The notes under the pieces were generated by a model. That model worked only from the letters and a program-made list of their open reading frames with translations, was not told the DNA's origin and made no database searches. From the NCBI GenBank assembly GCA_024195265.1, contig JAJLRJ010000003.1, positions 31,286,143 to 31,350,142 on the forward strand: a stretch of DNA of 64,000 nucleotides. Direction: 5' to 3'. Position 1 is the first letter of the stretch. Every line of letters begins with the position of its first letter. The position numbers and the translations under genes were made by a program. Below are positions 36,301 to 49,100 of the stretch, in pieces. This DNA is from Dendrophyllia cribrosa (taxonomy: Eukaryota > Cnidaria > Anthozoa > Scleractinia > Dendrophylliidae).

Positions 36301-39300
36301 CATTGAGCCCGCGATATGTGATGGTCATCTGCCTTACCCATTGGTACGTGTTGGAGGGAGGGGAGATTGGGGAGTTGGACGCAGGGGGTGGGGGTTCGTT
36401 GGAGCAAAACGCCTAGGAGAGGGAAGGGTCCGAAAGTTGTTTCGTATTCACGAGTTAGCTCATAGGAGCCTTTGATTCAATTGAGAAAATGCATCAACTT
36501 GTTTATTGTTAACAAGGAGTGATAAAGATCATTTTAGAGCTGCATAATAATCATAACTTCGTACCTGATCCAGTATTTGCCATCCGTGTCCTTGAAAAGA
36601 GATTCATAAAGATTAAAATAAAATGTGGTAACACTCAGTACTAGTATTGAGTAACTATGAAATGGTAAAATATGCCAATTATGGAAGTCACAAGTATACA
36701 CATACCGTATGTACTCGAATAAGCGCGCACCCCTCAATAACAACAGGGAACGGAAGGGTGTAAAAGAATATGTTTCACTTTAAACCAACTGCGAAAATTC
36801 ACTGTCGTGAACAATATTTTTAATTTCCAAATGCTTAACCCATTCACTCCTGAGAATTTTTACGTTTTTGAGCGATTTTCTGCATTCACACGCTCCATAG
36901 GATTTCGTGACTCCATATTTAAAGTTACCATTGAAAGTGCTGCTGTTCTAAAACACTGAAGGCTCGAGTTTACTGGAAACGTCATTGTGACGATCTCATT
37001 TTGCTTGGTTGATTTGCAATAAAGGGTCCAATATGAATTATCTACGATTTTTGGTAAGTTCACAGCCATTTTTCATCTTTAGTAGCTGCCTGATGAGCAT
37101 CATTAAGCTTGGAGGTAGTTCAGAGTCCACTTCTCAATGAAGCGAGTTAGGTGTTGTACTTCGTTTACGAATTTGGAGTAGTACTGTAGCTCTTCCAGAC
37201 CTCTATTTTTATTGGCCCCGTAGTACTGTAGCTTCTATTGTGTTTAGGTCTAGGGCTATTGTTTGTGTTGTTTAACCTATTGTTTCGTTAACCAATCACT
37301 TAGCTTGTTTGGAAAGGTACAGCCTCTCCCCGAATTTGGCTCGTTGCTCGTTGAGCTGGAAAAATGGCCGCCTGGAAACGAAGTAGCTTTGGGACTCGAC
37401 TCTGGATGAATTTCTCGACCTACCGCGGCATATTTTGGAAGTTGCGACCACAGGAGAACACAACAAGCGCGAAATTTCGGCGGTGGGTCAGAGTGGCTGT
37501 GGACTTAGTATATATATGAAAAGTGTGGAGGACGGAATGGACGCTGTCGAAAAATTTCTTTATTTCCCAGCATGCAGTGCGGTGGTGATGTTGAAAATCG
37601 AGGCAAGGTGAGTATGCCCTAGAATAAGAAGCTGTAGCTCGGCCCGAGCAACGAATAAGAGCAAAAAAATTCACTGCTAAGCTAGGACTAGGACTGAATT
37701 TTGCTGTAAATGTTGACTTTTGGGTTTGCCACGATGATTTGAATAAAAAAAAACTAAAGGCAAAAACGTGATTTTTGTTGTTTTTCTATGACGTTAAAAA
37801 CGGTAATTTTTGTTATTGTCCAAATTCAAACGCTGATATTCTGCAAAAATCGCTGACTTTTTTGTGTTTATTGGGTATCTCAATTTGAGGGACTTTCTAG
37901 TCAATGCTCACAACTGCTAGTTAGGGCAATGTTCGCGCGATTGAGAAAGTTGCAATTTTTTAAAGCAGTGGAGTCTTGTACGGCCGGTTTTGGCCGGTGT
38001 AGGAGCGAATGAGTTAAACACGTATTTAATTGTTCTTTCTTTAGCTCTCTTTCTAAAAGTTAGATGTTAGTAGTTCCAATGTGAACGCCAACTTCGCCGG
38101 CACAGCAAGCCCAACTTTTCGCTTTCACTTTCCAGTGACTTTTGCACACAGTTTGTTTTTAGTGACTACCTCTAGAAAATTAATGACTTTTTATAGCGCC
38201 GCATCAAAAAGTTGAAAAACATTTTGTGCTTTTTCGACTACATACAGTAATAATTAAAACGTTAAAGTATTAACCCATAAACGATACAACCCAATAGTTT
38301 TTTGGGTAGTAGGAAATTACAATGTCTGATTTTTACAGAAAATAAACCATCTTCCAAAACACAATGAATATTATAGGAATAAAGTGCAGGAATTGTGACA
38401 CAAAGAAACCTTCCCACCTCTCCTGGAGGGACGCTGGGATCATCAACAGTCACAAAGAATGCTGGGATACGGTGACCCCACCAAAGCTGTCTGGAGATAC
38501 ACCAATCCCTGAACAACATAAAACAGTAACAGTTAGATGAACATTAGTGAAACCATTCGTTTATACACCAGTCGGGTTCGAACTGCAAGCGTGTCTACAG
38601 AGAGCTTCGACTGTAAAGAATACAATGAAACTAAGTCCTCAATACTAACCTGCAGTTTTCAAGCCAGCTGTACCAAATCTTCTCATGCATGCTGGGGATG
38701 ATCTTTAGATCCCCATTTCGAACTGCCTGCAGGTATAATTGAACAAGGTTTAGTAACTACAGATTTATGAATTACAAAAATATATGTACACAAACAGTGC
38801 AAACAGATCCAACTACGAGTATGAGATTGAGTACGAGTACGGCTTTTCACAAAGGAAGCTTAAATCCAGAGACACACTAGGGCCTAGGCGATTGGCGAAA
38901 ATCGCCAGGTGTGAACGGTATTGGGACGGTGATTTTCGGCAATCACCGTGATCAGCGTATCTGAAAATCGCCCGTTCCAGCGATTTTATACACTCGTTGA
39001 GGAGAAACGAAAAATAATGCAACCGATCAGACTAAGCATTAGGAAGTAGCAAGAGCTCTGGAGTCTTGACTGGCTTTAATTCCCAAGTCATACTCGTACT
39101 CAAATCTAAAGGTTCCTGTCGACATAGAAGTGATGAATAGTAAAGGCCCGTTTACACAGGCGATTTTTGTGGCGATTTTTACGGCGATTTTTGCGGCGAT
39201 TTACGCGGCGATTCCAAATCGCGCGTGTAAACTAGCGGCGATTTCATGGCGATTTCGTGGCGATTTCTTGGCAATTTTATGACCTTTTTGCAGCGGTCAT

Positions 39301-42300
39301 CGCAGAGCGCATGCGATATGTTAACACAAAGCACGACAGCACCATGTCTCCAATTGTGCTACTTTGTTGCGAATGAAAACATAACATGTAACATGAATGG
39401 TTATATTGAAATAGACGTAGAGGCGACTCAAATAGAAATAAATGTGCTACCAAACTCATCATTTAATCCTCGCTGAATGTCAACTCTTGCAGCGATTTTC
39501 TTATCCAACTGCTTGTAGTCGGGTGAACATGTATTGAAGAGGCATTCTTTCTCTGCCCAACGGTTAATTATATACTCTTCTTCTAAAGCCGTCCAAGTTT
39601 TCTTGCTTCCTTTCTTTTTTGGAGACTTCGAAGGTGTGCAAACACCGTCCGCCATGTTTGCGACAAAACACCCTTGCGGGGGAGGGGGTAAGTCAAAGTA
39701 GGTTTTTGTCACCCTCCAGCGGAAAAATTGCCGGTAAATCGCGTCTAAATTCGAGCAAGTTCGAAATAGCGGCGATTTCGTGGCGACAAATCGCCACGAA
39801 ATCGCCATGAAATCGCCGCTAGTTTACACGCGCGATTTGGAATCGCCGTGTTAATCGCCGCAAAAATCGCCGTAAAAATCGCCACAAAAATCGCCTGTGT
39901 AAACGGGCCTTAACTGAATCAACACATCTTGGCATCTTGGAATTCACTCACACTGTATAGCAGTAAAACATAAAGAATAATAAAGCGGTTTTCAATTGAG
40001 TGTGGTAAAACCAAAACCATAGTAATTATTCTGACCAATCACAGAAGTCGCAGACAATCTGATGAACCAATCAGAACTCGAAGCAAATACATGTAGCCCA
40101 CGCGAAGCGCGGGAAAACGCGTACGAGCAAGTCACGATTGGTTTTGGTTTTACTTTTGATTGGTTAATAAAGTGGCGTGAGGTTTTTTAGCCAATCACAA
40201 CGCATTGCAATGCAAAACCAAAGCAATTGCAAAATTACTTTCGACACAATTGAAAACCGCTCTATAAAACAGAGTAATGTTAAGATCCTGTTACAAATTA
40301 CCTTAACAGCCATGTCCGCCATTTCTTGGCAGTCAACATACCACTGAGGCTTGATGAGGGGTTCAACAATGTCTTTAGATCGACTAGGAGAAAATTCATG
40401 GATGTAAATAAAACAACTGTGCTAATAGAATCAGATTTAGGTCAAGTGGTTTACCTGCAGATGGGAACTACCATCTGATTGTCTTCTTTCTTGATAAACA
40501 GGCCTTTCTTGGTGAGAGCCTCAAGCACCACTTTCCTGGCATCAAACCTTTTCAAACCCTACGAAAAGAATACAGACAGACATTCGTTTATTCAGTTGTT
40601 CAATTGTTTGCCAATTCGTTTAATTACTCGTATACTGTTTATTTAATTGTTTGTTCTCTTCTCTTACTTGGTAATGATAAGTCTCTTGACCTCAGCCACC
40701 TTAAATGCCACCTTAACGCTAATAAGGCTAAGGATTCCTTTTCATCCCCAAACAAAATGTTGCCCAGAAAAGACATCAGCTTTCTCTACCCTCTAAGAAG
40801 GAGTGATGTAACTTTTGAGTCTGTGGATGAAATCCTACAGTGTAACGTCGTTTCAAATGACAGCTCTTCAGCAGAACTTTCCTGTGGAATTGGATGTTAT
40901 GCTGCACAAGGTGGTTCAAACGTTTGATTCCGTTGGCGACATCCTACATTGTGAGCATTCAGATGAAAGCTATTGAGCAGTACTTTTCAACGGCAACGTA
41001 TGTTCCCGTGTTTTACAAAACAAAATTTGGGAGTTTTCTTGAATTTTGATTCTGGCCCCTTTGGGTCATATAAATATTTTAATACTGATCAAGTGGTAAC
41101 TTACTACAAAGTGCTGGAACTCTGGATAGAAGTCTTCAACATCTTTGATGTTGCCATTGTCATCAATCATGGTTACAAATGGCAGGTCATGTCGCTGACC
41201 GACTCCATAATCATTGTGGTCATGAGCTGGGGTTATCTTAACAGCACCTTAAACGCAACAAAAAGACTGATATATACCTAATTCAATAAAGGTTGCTTTG
41301 GCAATTGGACATTGGGCATTGGCATTTGGGCATACGGAACACAATGCAATGTTTTGCTTGAGTGACCGCCAAACAATAGCTTCCCATGCAATGTCCAATT
41401 ACCAACGACCAAAGCAACCTTTATTGAGTTAGGTATATACATTTTTTGACTGAGAACTTATTAAGTACCTGCAAACGACTCTCTGTTCATTTGATATGAG
41501 CATTTAATCAACAGGGAGAGTTGTGATGAAGGGAGTATGATTAGTGGAGTATGGTTTAAGAGTTTCCAGGAGTAAATATTAAGTACTGCTGAAAAATTTA
41601 TGCAATGATCAGTACCATTGCACATTCCTTGTGGCCTCACTGCAAAACAGTGGAATCCCGATTTTTCGAAACTCCCGATTATTAAAACCAAAACTTGTTC
41701 CCTTTGGTGATTTCAGTCAATACCACCTTCGATTTTTCAAACTCCCGATTTTTCGAACCAATTTCCGTTTCCCTTGGAGGTTTGATAAATCGGAATTCCA
41801 CTGTATATATATATTTTCTGTACGAGGCTGTATGTCAGCACCAACAAGAATTAGGGATTGCTTTTCACTTATTGCCTACCTGTTCCAAATTCGGGATCAA
41901 CAACATCATCACAGATGATTGGCAATTTACGGTTACAGAAGGGATGAAGAGCAAACTTGCCATGGAGATGCTGGAATAAAGGAATCACATAAAATTTTGT
42001 AAAATCAAAAACAAAACAAACAAATGAAAATTGACAACCATAACGCTTAATAGTGAATTTATTGTAGTTAAAACCACAGCACAAATAATCATGCAAGAGA
42101 TTTGCCTTACCTTATATCTAGTGTCATCTGGATGTACTGCAATAGCTGTGTCACCTAACATAGTCTCCACACGAGTAGTAGCAACTGTCAACTTCTTATC
42201 TGCAAATATATAAAGGAATGGAAAGGAAATATAAAGATCCCAGTATAAGAAATTACAACACTGGATTTATCATTAAAATGAATATTATGAAGGAGGAAAA

Positions 42301-43081
42301 CTAAATTGAATATGTAGAAGCAAATAGGACTAGCTCATGCTCATGTGCTATGTGGCAGTAGGAAAGGAGTGGGAGGACTGGATGGGAAAATATTTAGCTT
42401 GAGGTCATCACTGAGAGCCAAACATTTTTCCATTCGACCTGACCTAACTTAGTATTTTATCATATGATCAATTTTGGAGACAAAACTGCTTGAAATTAAT
42501 TTTTAACATGCAAGGCTGTATTCTTTTGCAGTAGAGATTGCAGTAGAGACATATGACTTTTTCTGTCCCTGCTTGCGCAAATGCGTATGGCTCTCATACA
42601 GGACTTTCATCAATGGTTTTGCAAATAGCAAAGGCTCATGAGGGCCCTATTGGTCATATGATAAATAATTTAACTGGTGTACAAGTTCAACTAATATTTA
42701 TTTTCCAAGTGAAACTTAACAACTGTATGTTACATGTATGTTTGTCATCTGATCACAAATGAAAACTGACATTCCTGCTTTAAGCTATAACCTTTCTTTT
42801 GTTCAAATCACTTGCGTCCATCACAAGACTATACCATAACTGATGGGTTTTTCAATAAGTAGCTGCCTTCTTGATCAAACTCTTACCTGAATGTTCCACT
42901 GGGTAGGCAAAATGCACTAACACTCCAAATTCTATTTTGTGTTCATAACCTGGAACAGGCAACATTGTTCTCCCTGGTAAATCCTTCTTGTCAACCTATT
43001 TAAAAACACCTGGGGTCAAACTTTCTATTAAACTTGCATTGATTCCTTTTGGCTGACTGTCTTTTATAATGACTAGACCTC

Positions 43082-43118
<37 letters not shown>

Positions 43119-46100
43119 ACTCCCATATAAAAATGACAGGGGGGCTCGTCGGAAATTTTCGAAAAACACCCTAAACGGTACCAGAATCTCGTTTGATGGG
43201 CGTGGCTCAAAAGAATTTTTACCCCTAAGAGGTACCAATTCTAAAACAACACATGTCATATTCTGTCATATTTTTCGGCTCATACCCTAAAAGGTACCGC
43301 GATCATTCTAACGGCAGTCATTTTAGATTTTAGTACCCTAAGCGGTACCAATCTCCAAATTGTGACCCCTAAAAGGTACGACGAGCACCCCCGTCATTTT
43401 TATATGGGAGTCCCCCCCCCCCCCCCCCCGGGCTAGACCTATACATGGAGCTGTATAACCTGCATGAATTGAGCAGAACTGTTTTTAATCTGCTGTGGAT
43501 CTGTAACCATGTCTGTAGAAGATCAGCAGATAGTCAACTACATATCTACAGATTATCTGCAGAATGTCTGTAGAATATCTGTAAAATGTCTGTAAAATAT
43601 CTGCAAAATTGATCTGCAATAGGTCTGTTGAATGGCAGATGTTTTGCAGATGAATGACACACTGCAAATTTCAATTTTTTTCTTTGGTATCTCTCTTTGA
43701 ACAAGAACCTTGGGCACTTATTTTACATTTTGTATTTTTGCCTTTTTAAAGACAACAAACTGGCTTGAATTCTGGGCAGTTTGTTGTCCTTGGCAGTAGA
43801 TGTGATAAAGCTCTTAACATCTCTTATCTCATGCACTTTTTTTTAACTCTGGGAGGGTGCTTTTTAGAAGGTGGGCACTTGTTCAAGGAAATATGTTAAC
43901 TGCCACTGAATGGATAACTCTTTTAAGTTTCTGGAAATGATATAACTATACTTGTTATTAAAATACATAGTAAAATATAACATTCTATTTTTGAGATCAA
44001 AATGTATCTATACCTCAATATCAGAGATGGCAGAGTTTAGTGTACATGACCAGTTGACGAGTCGTCTACTTCTGTAGATGAGCCCTTCATCATGGAGTCT
44101 TACAAATGCTTCTTTCACAGCTCGGCTCAGTTTCTGTGATGAGTTCAGAATGAAAATAAGACTCTGTCAATTATCTTAACCCATTCACTCCAAAAAGTGA
44201 AACCTTGAGGCATGTTGTGCGGTTCTAACTCGCTTCAATTTCCTTTTACGCCATTCAATATTAGGAGATTAAATGGGAGACGTTTATTTGAGTAAATACA
44301 ATATACATTTAATTAATTGCACAACATCAAGTGTATAGACACAATTAAGAATTTCATATTTTTAATACATGAATAATTAACTTACAGGATCCATGGTGAA
44401 GCAAGCTCTATCCCAGTCCACTGATACTCCCATCTTTCGTAACTGTTCATAGATCCTGTCACCTTTTCTATTAAGATAATGTGAAATATTAATATTATAT
44501 TTACTTGTTATTGATTTATAACAATATATTAATTTATGTGTGAATTGGAATGTAATGTAAGAAACCCTTCTTTAAACTACAAGCTGACATTTTTTGAAAT
44601 ATTGTAAAAGTTTGTTTTGTATGTTATTTTGTATATTTAGTGCTTGCATTTGAAAATTGTTTTTTTTGTGTGTGAAAAAAGACAGGATAATTGAAAAACA
44701 ATTGTATTTAATTAATTCTTTTAATAAAATTTCAATGAAATCAAAGGTCCTGGGAAAATGAGGTTTTTTAATTTATTGAACATATGCCAAATTAAGTTTT
44801 ACTTTATGGATTGTACACTGTACTGCTGTTTAATGACCAAATAATAATAATATTGGTCAATGTCAGAGAGAAAAAATAAGGAACAAGTGACAATCCTGCC
44901 CCAGAAATATCACATGTTTTAATTTTACACTGTTTTATGATCAGAAATCACTCAGGTTTTTATAAATTTGAAAATTCACCCTTTTTATGGATGGTTACTT
45001 CAAAACAATGCCCCTAACCAACATATATAATTATATATTTAGTAATAAGTGCTATTAAGTTACACAATTTTTGCTAGTAATTACTTACTCATCCTTCCAT
45101 TTCCATATTGCCTCTACAAACTTCTCTCTTCCTAAGTCATGCCGCGACAAACCTTTTTCACGCATAAGTTTTTTCTCAACAACAACCTAAACAAAATGCA
45201 AAATTACAGTGCTAATTGATTTTAAAATACAACTATAACTGTAGTTTTTATTATTTTGTTAGAGAGCTGCATAACTTACAAAATAATTAAAAGTGAATTA
45301 ATTACCATGCAAGAGGTAATTACTTTCACTGAATGCTATTTTTTCGCAAAAAACATCTTTAATGGCAAAGTCAAGATGCCAGTCCTAGTTATTGCAACAT
45401 TTTACATGTAGTTCGACTAGTAATGGGAAATCTGCAGTTGAATCAAGACTTCTACCATATACCACTGAGATCAAGTTGTATAAAAAATTCCCTTATCATA
45501 AATTCTGGGAGAGAACAATCAGAATTTCCGATAAAGATATTATGCTCAAAATAGTTAATAATTTCTGATAAATAGTGATAATTTAATTAATTACCATTGA
45601 AAAGTGATTATTCAGAAGCTGCTGAACTACATGTTAATGATATATGGCAAAATAAAATTTACATGTAAATAAGGTAAAACCCAAGCCAAAGTCAGTCGGC
45701 CTGGCCAGCAATCTTAACCTACTGTAAATCCTTCACGTACTAAACCCCCCCCCCCCCCCCTCCCTCACATACAGTACTCACAAGCTTTGGGTGAAAAATT
45801 ACCAGTACTTGTACTAAACATAATCTTAATTACGGTAATCATGAATGCATAACTTCGTTGATCAATCAAAGCATGGTTTATCATTGGATGTCTATTCATG
45901 TCCAGGAAGCTTGCATGACATCATGTTTCACTACATTATAACACCCCCCCCCCCCCCCCCCACCCCCCTCAAATGCACTTGAAATAAATAAGCCTTCAAG
46001 TTTTTTAATAGAGGGTTTATGGTAACATGCAGGACTAGTGAGCTGCTCTGGAGGCAGGACCAGGGCTTGCTCATGACTTTTGCTTCATTTTCTTGTGTAA

Positions 46101-49100
46101 GCTGATTATTGTGGACCAATTCGTTAAAGTGCACCTAACCCCCAATTTTTTTCTCTTTTAATCAACTCAATGTCGTTGAAAAGTCGAATAGTGAAATATT
46201 TCTTGTTTTTAACGTCGCATTAGTGAGTTATAGAGATTTGAATTTACAAAATGCTAATTAGATGACGTCAAATCAAGACTTTACCATTATTTCTACTTCA
46301 ATTTACAATAGGCAGTTAACAGCTTAAGGATAATCAATGTAAGAAATACTAAATAAAAACTGTTAATAGTCAATTGATTTGTAAAAATATATTACTTGGA
46401 GGTGGAAACAAGTAGTTGTAATGTATAATAAACGAGTCTTAATTTGATGTCATCTTATTAACATTAATTTTTGTAAATTCAAACCTCTATGATTCACTAA
46501 CGCAACATTAAAAACAAGAAATATTTAACTATTCAACTTTTCAACATACATAGAGTTGATTAAGCAAAAAACAAATTGGGGGGTTAGGTGCACTTTGGTG
46601 CTATTTCTGCAGAATAATGGCAATCCAGAGTTGCCATGGATACCTCCACCCAATGCTCGTGTTGGGATACCTGTTGGTGTTGAGTACACCACTTGAGATA
46701 TCAGCTGTTATGATAAAATATTATTTTTTACAACAATATATTTTTTCATGACAATCAAAGACTCATAAATTTGGTTGCCCCCCTGAAGAAAACTTATTTG
46801 AGACAAAGCTTTTAAAAGTTGACAAACCTGTGTGGCTATCCCAGCATGGTCACATCCTGGGTTCCATAATGCTGTCTTACCAATCTGTCGATTCCTAATA
46901 AATGAAAATAATTATTATTAATGCAGTTCATCCTGTATTAAGTCTACACCATCGGGAAATGTTAAACTCAGGTTGTCAAGGACCATAACTTGAATGTATG
47001 TAATATTTGGTATCAAATGCCATCCTAACAGTCCAGTGTTAGGAATAGGAACAGTCTTTATTACTGAAAGTGACAGATCAATCAAACTTTTACATACTAG
47101 TTACATACAAGATTATAATAATCCCATTATAGTTACTGTTATATAGAAAGAAAAACATGTGATTTAAGCAAATGAATAAGAGCTAGATTAGTGATTTTAA
47201 TTTCTGCAGTTTTTTAGTGCTGAATCATTTACTTTATGGATCACTGACAAGAGATCTTCCTTTCCATATTTTTGCCCAAATTATATATCTGACTCTAGTC
47301 TCTTGATTTAGATCACAGATGTCTTTGTCCAAGTTCTTGAATCTTCTTCAACGTACACTTTTTTATGGTGATCATTACCAATTCATGTGAAAATATTATT
47401 TTGACAAAAAAAGTTCCCTGCTTCTTCTTCAGCAGTGGTAGGATCAGAGGGGTCATGGGAGACCATATTTTGATGCTGTTGATTTGTGGATTAAATAATT
47501 CCTCGTGGATGTGGGGAGAGGGGCTTAAGGTTGTCTTTAAAAATCTGGGGATATGAGATCACAAGCCCAACCTTATGATAATATCACGACCCCAAGACAT
47601 ACATGTACATTTGGGAATAACATTTGCATGTGTCTAAATGAATCACTTTTATTGTTTATTTCTTTTATCTAAGGCATTCACTAAGTAGACTTGATAATTA
47701 AAAAAAAAATGATTTTGTTACATTTATTATTATCTTATGAGAATTCAAACCATTAATTTATTGAACACTGTTGCATCTTACATTAATAGGCCATTTCCGA
47801 GTTGCCTTTAGCCTCTCTCTCAAAGCGAGGCTAGGTGCGAAACCTTTCATATGAAAATAAGTTTTATTTGCATGTGAATGAAAACTAATTTTCATATGAA
47901 AGGTTTCGCACCTAGCCTCGCTTTGATAGAGAGGCTAAAGGCAACTCGGAAATGGCCTATTTGTTTGGCAAATTACAGGATAGGTTGCCTTTATCACCTT
48001 GAAAGTAACAATACTTTCAGGTATAATTCTTGTAGAGTTCACTTTTTGCTCCGTCAACCACTTTTGAAATTATTATGCAACAGCTTAATTTACCTATGCC
48101 TCCATTATATCATAATATTGACTATGCAAGTAATATATTATCCAACAAGGCTGGATAAGATATTTATTTTTTTCTACACACACATGCACACCTACATTTT
48201 AAGAAAGTTAGGCCTTTCAACTGATTATCACATTAATTAATCTTCAATGGCTTCCCTCCCACTTCAGATAACACCCAAGTCCATGATTATAATACCAGAA
48301 AATCTAACAAATTACACACAAACTCCTTAGCAGAACAAACAAACGTTAATATACCGGTACTCAACTAGAAATACGGTAATATTTATTGTAGATATCTGGA
48401 ATAGCATTAATTTCCTCTTCTCATCAAGCGTTCTGGATCTTATTTACTTTTAAAGAAGAAACAAAATTTCTCTGATCCCGATAGAGTATCAATGTTAAAC
48501 GCATATTACTTTTACTCTGCTTGTCGCTAGACACTAGTGGCCTCGGTTTTGTTTTGCTTTAGTGCAATGTGAAGAATGACTTCGCTTTTTGCATCCTTCC
48601 CACAATGCCTGGTACTACCTGTTTCCCTGTGGTTTAATTACCCAGTGCCCAGGGATGAGGCAAATGTTTACCAATTTCTGCAAGTCTATTTTTATGTATT
48701 ATATATAATTATAGTTTTTAAACATATATTTATCATTTTTTACACCAAATATTTGGTGAAGCCAAGTTGTTAAAGGGACACTGTACATGTCTCGCGGAAA
48801 TAACAAAGTAACTGTAGTTGTGCTTATCAATATTTCCATGTTATATCACCAAATAATACCAAATACAACTTATTACTAGATAAAAAGATTCCAAAGAGCA
48901 ATACAGAAGCAGTAGTTTGGAGACAAAGTGCAGCATTGCAAGGATGGAAGCAGATTACAGTTCAACAAATCTGATTTCAAGACAGGCGGCCATAGAAATC
49001 AAAATTGCTATTCGTTTGGATAATTTTGACTTTATTAGCTGTTATTTTGTTCCTTTAGCTAAATAATATTTCTTTGCTTTTGTCACTTTTGGTGATTTCT

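Larger units (their letters stand above)
41105..42995 (-). other. VARS1: VARS1 CP1 editing-domain exons
   Basis: Four exons (42995-42887, 42199-42111, 41970-41880, 41247-41105) encode the hydrolytic editing insert. Conserved features are [19 protein letters not shown] and [16 protein letters not shown], which form the pocket that hydrolyses mischarged Thr-tRNA-Val in ValRS, LeuRS and IleRS. The GTAGTAAGT at the 3' end of the last exon offers two in-frame donors; I chose the later one (GTA|GTAAGT) as the better consensus. Confidence 0.93.

Noticed and set aside
43069..43290. ORFs with Gly or Pro runs
   Set aside because: They are created by the poly-G terminus of a MITE; not coding.
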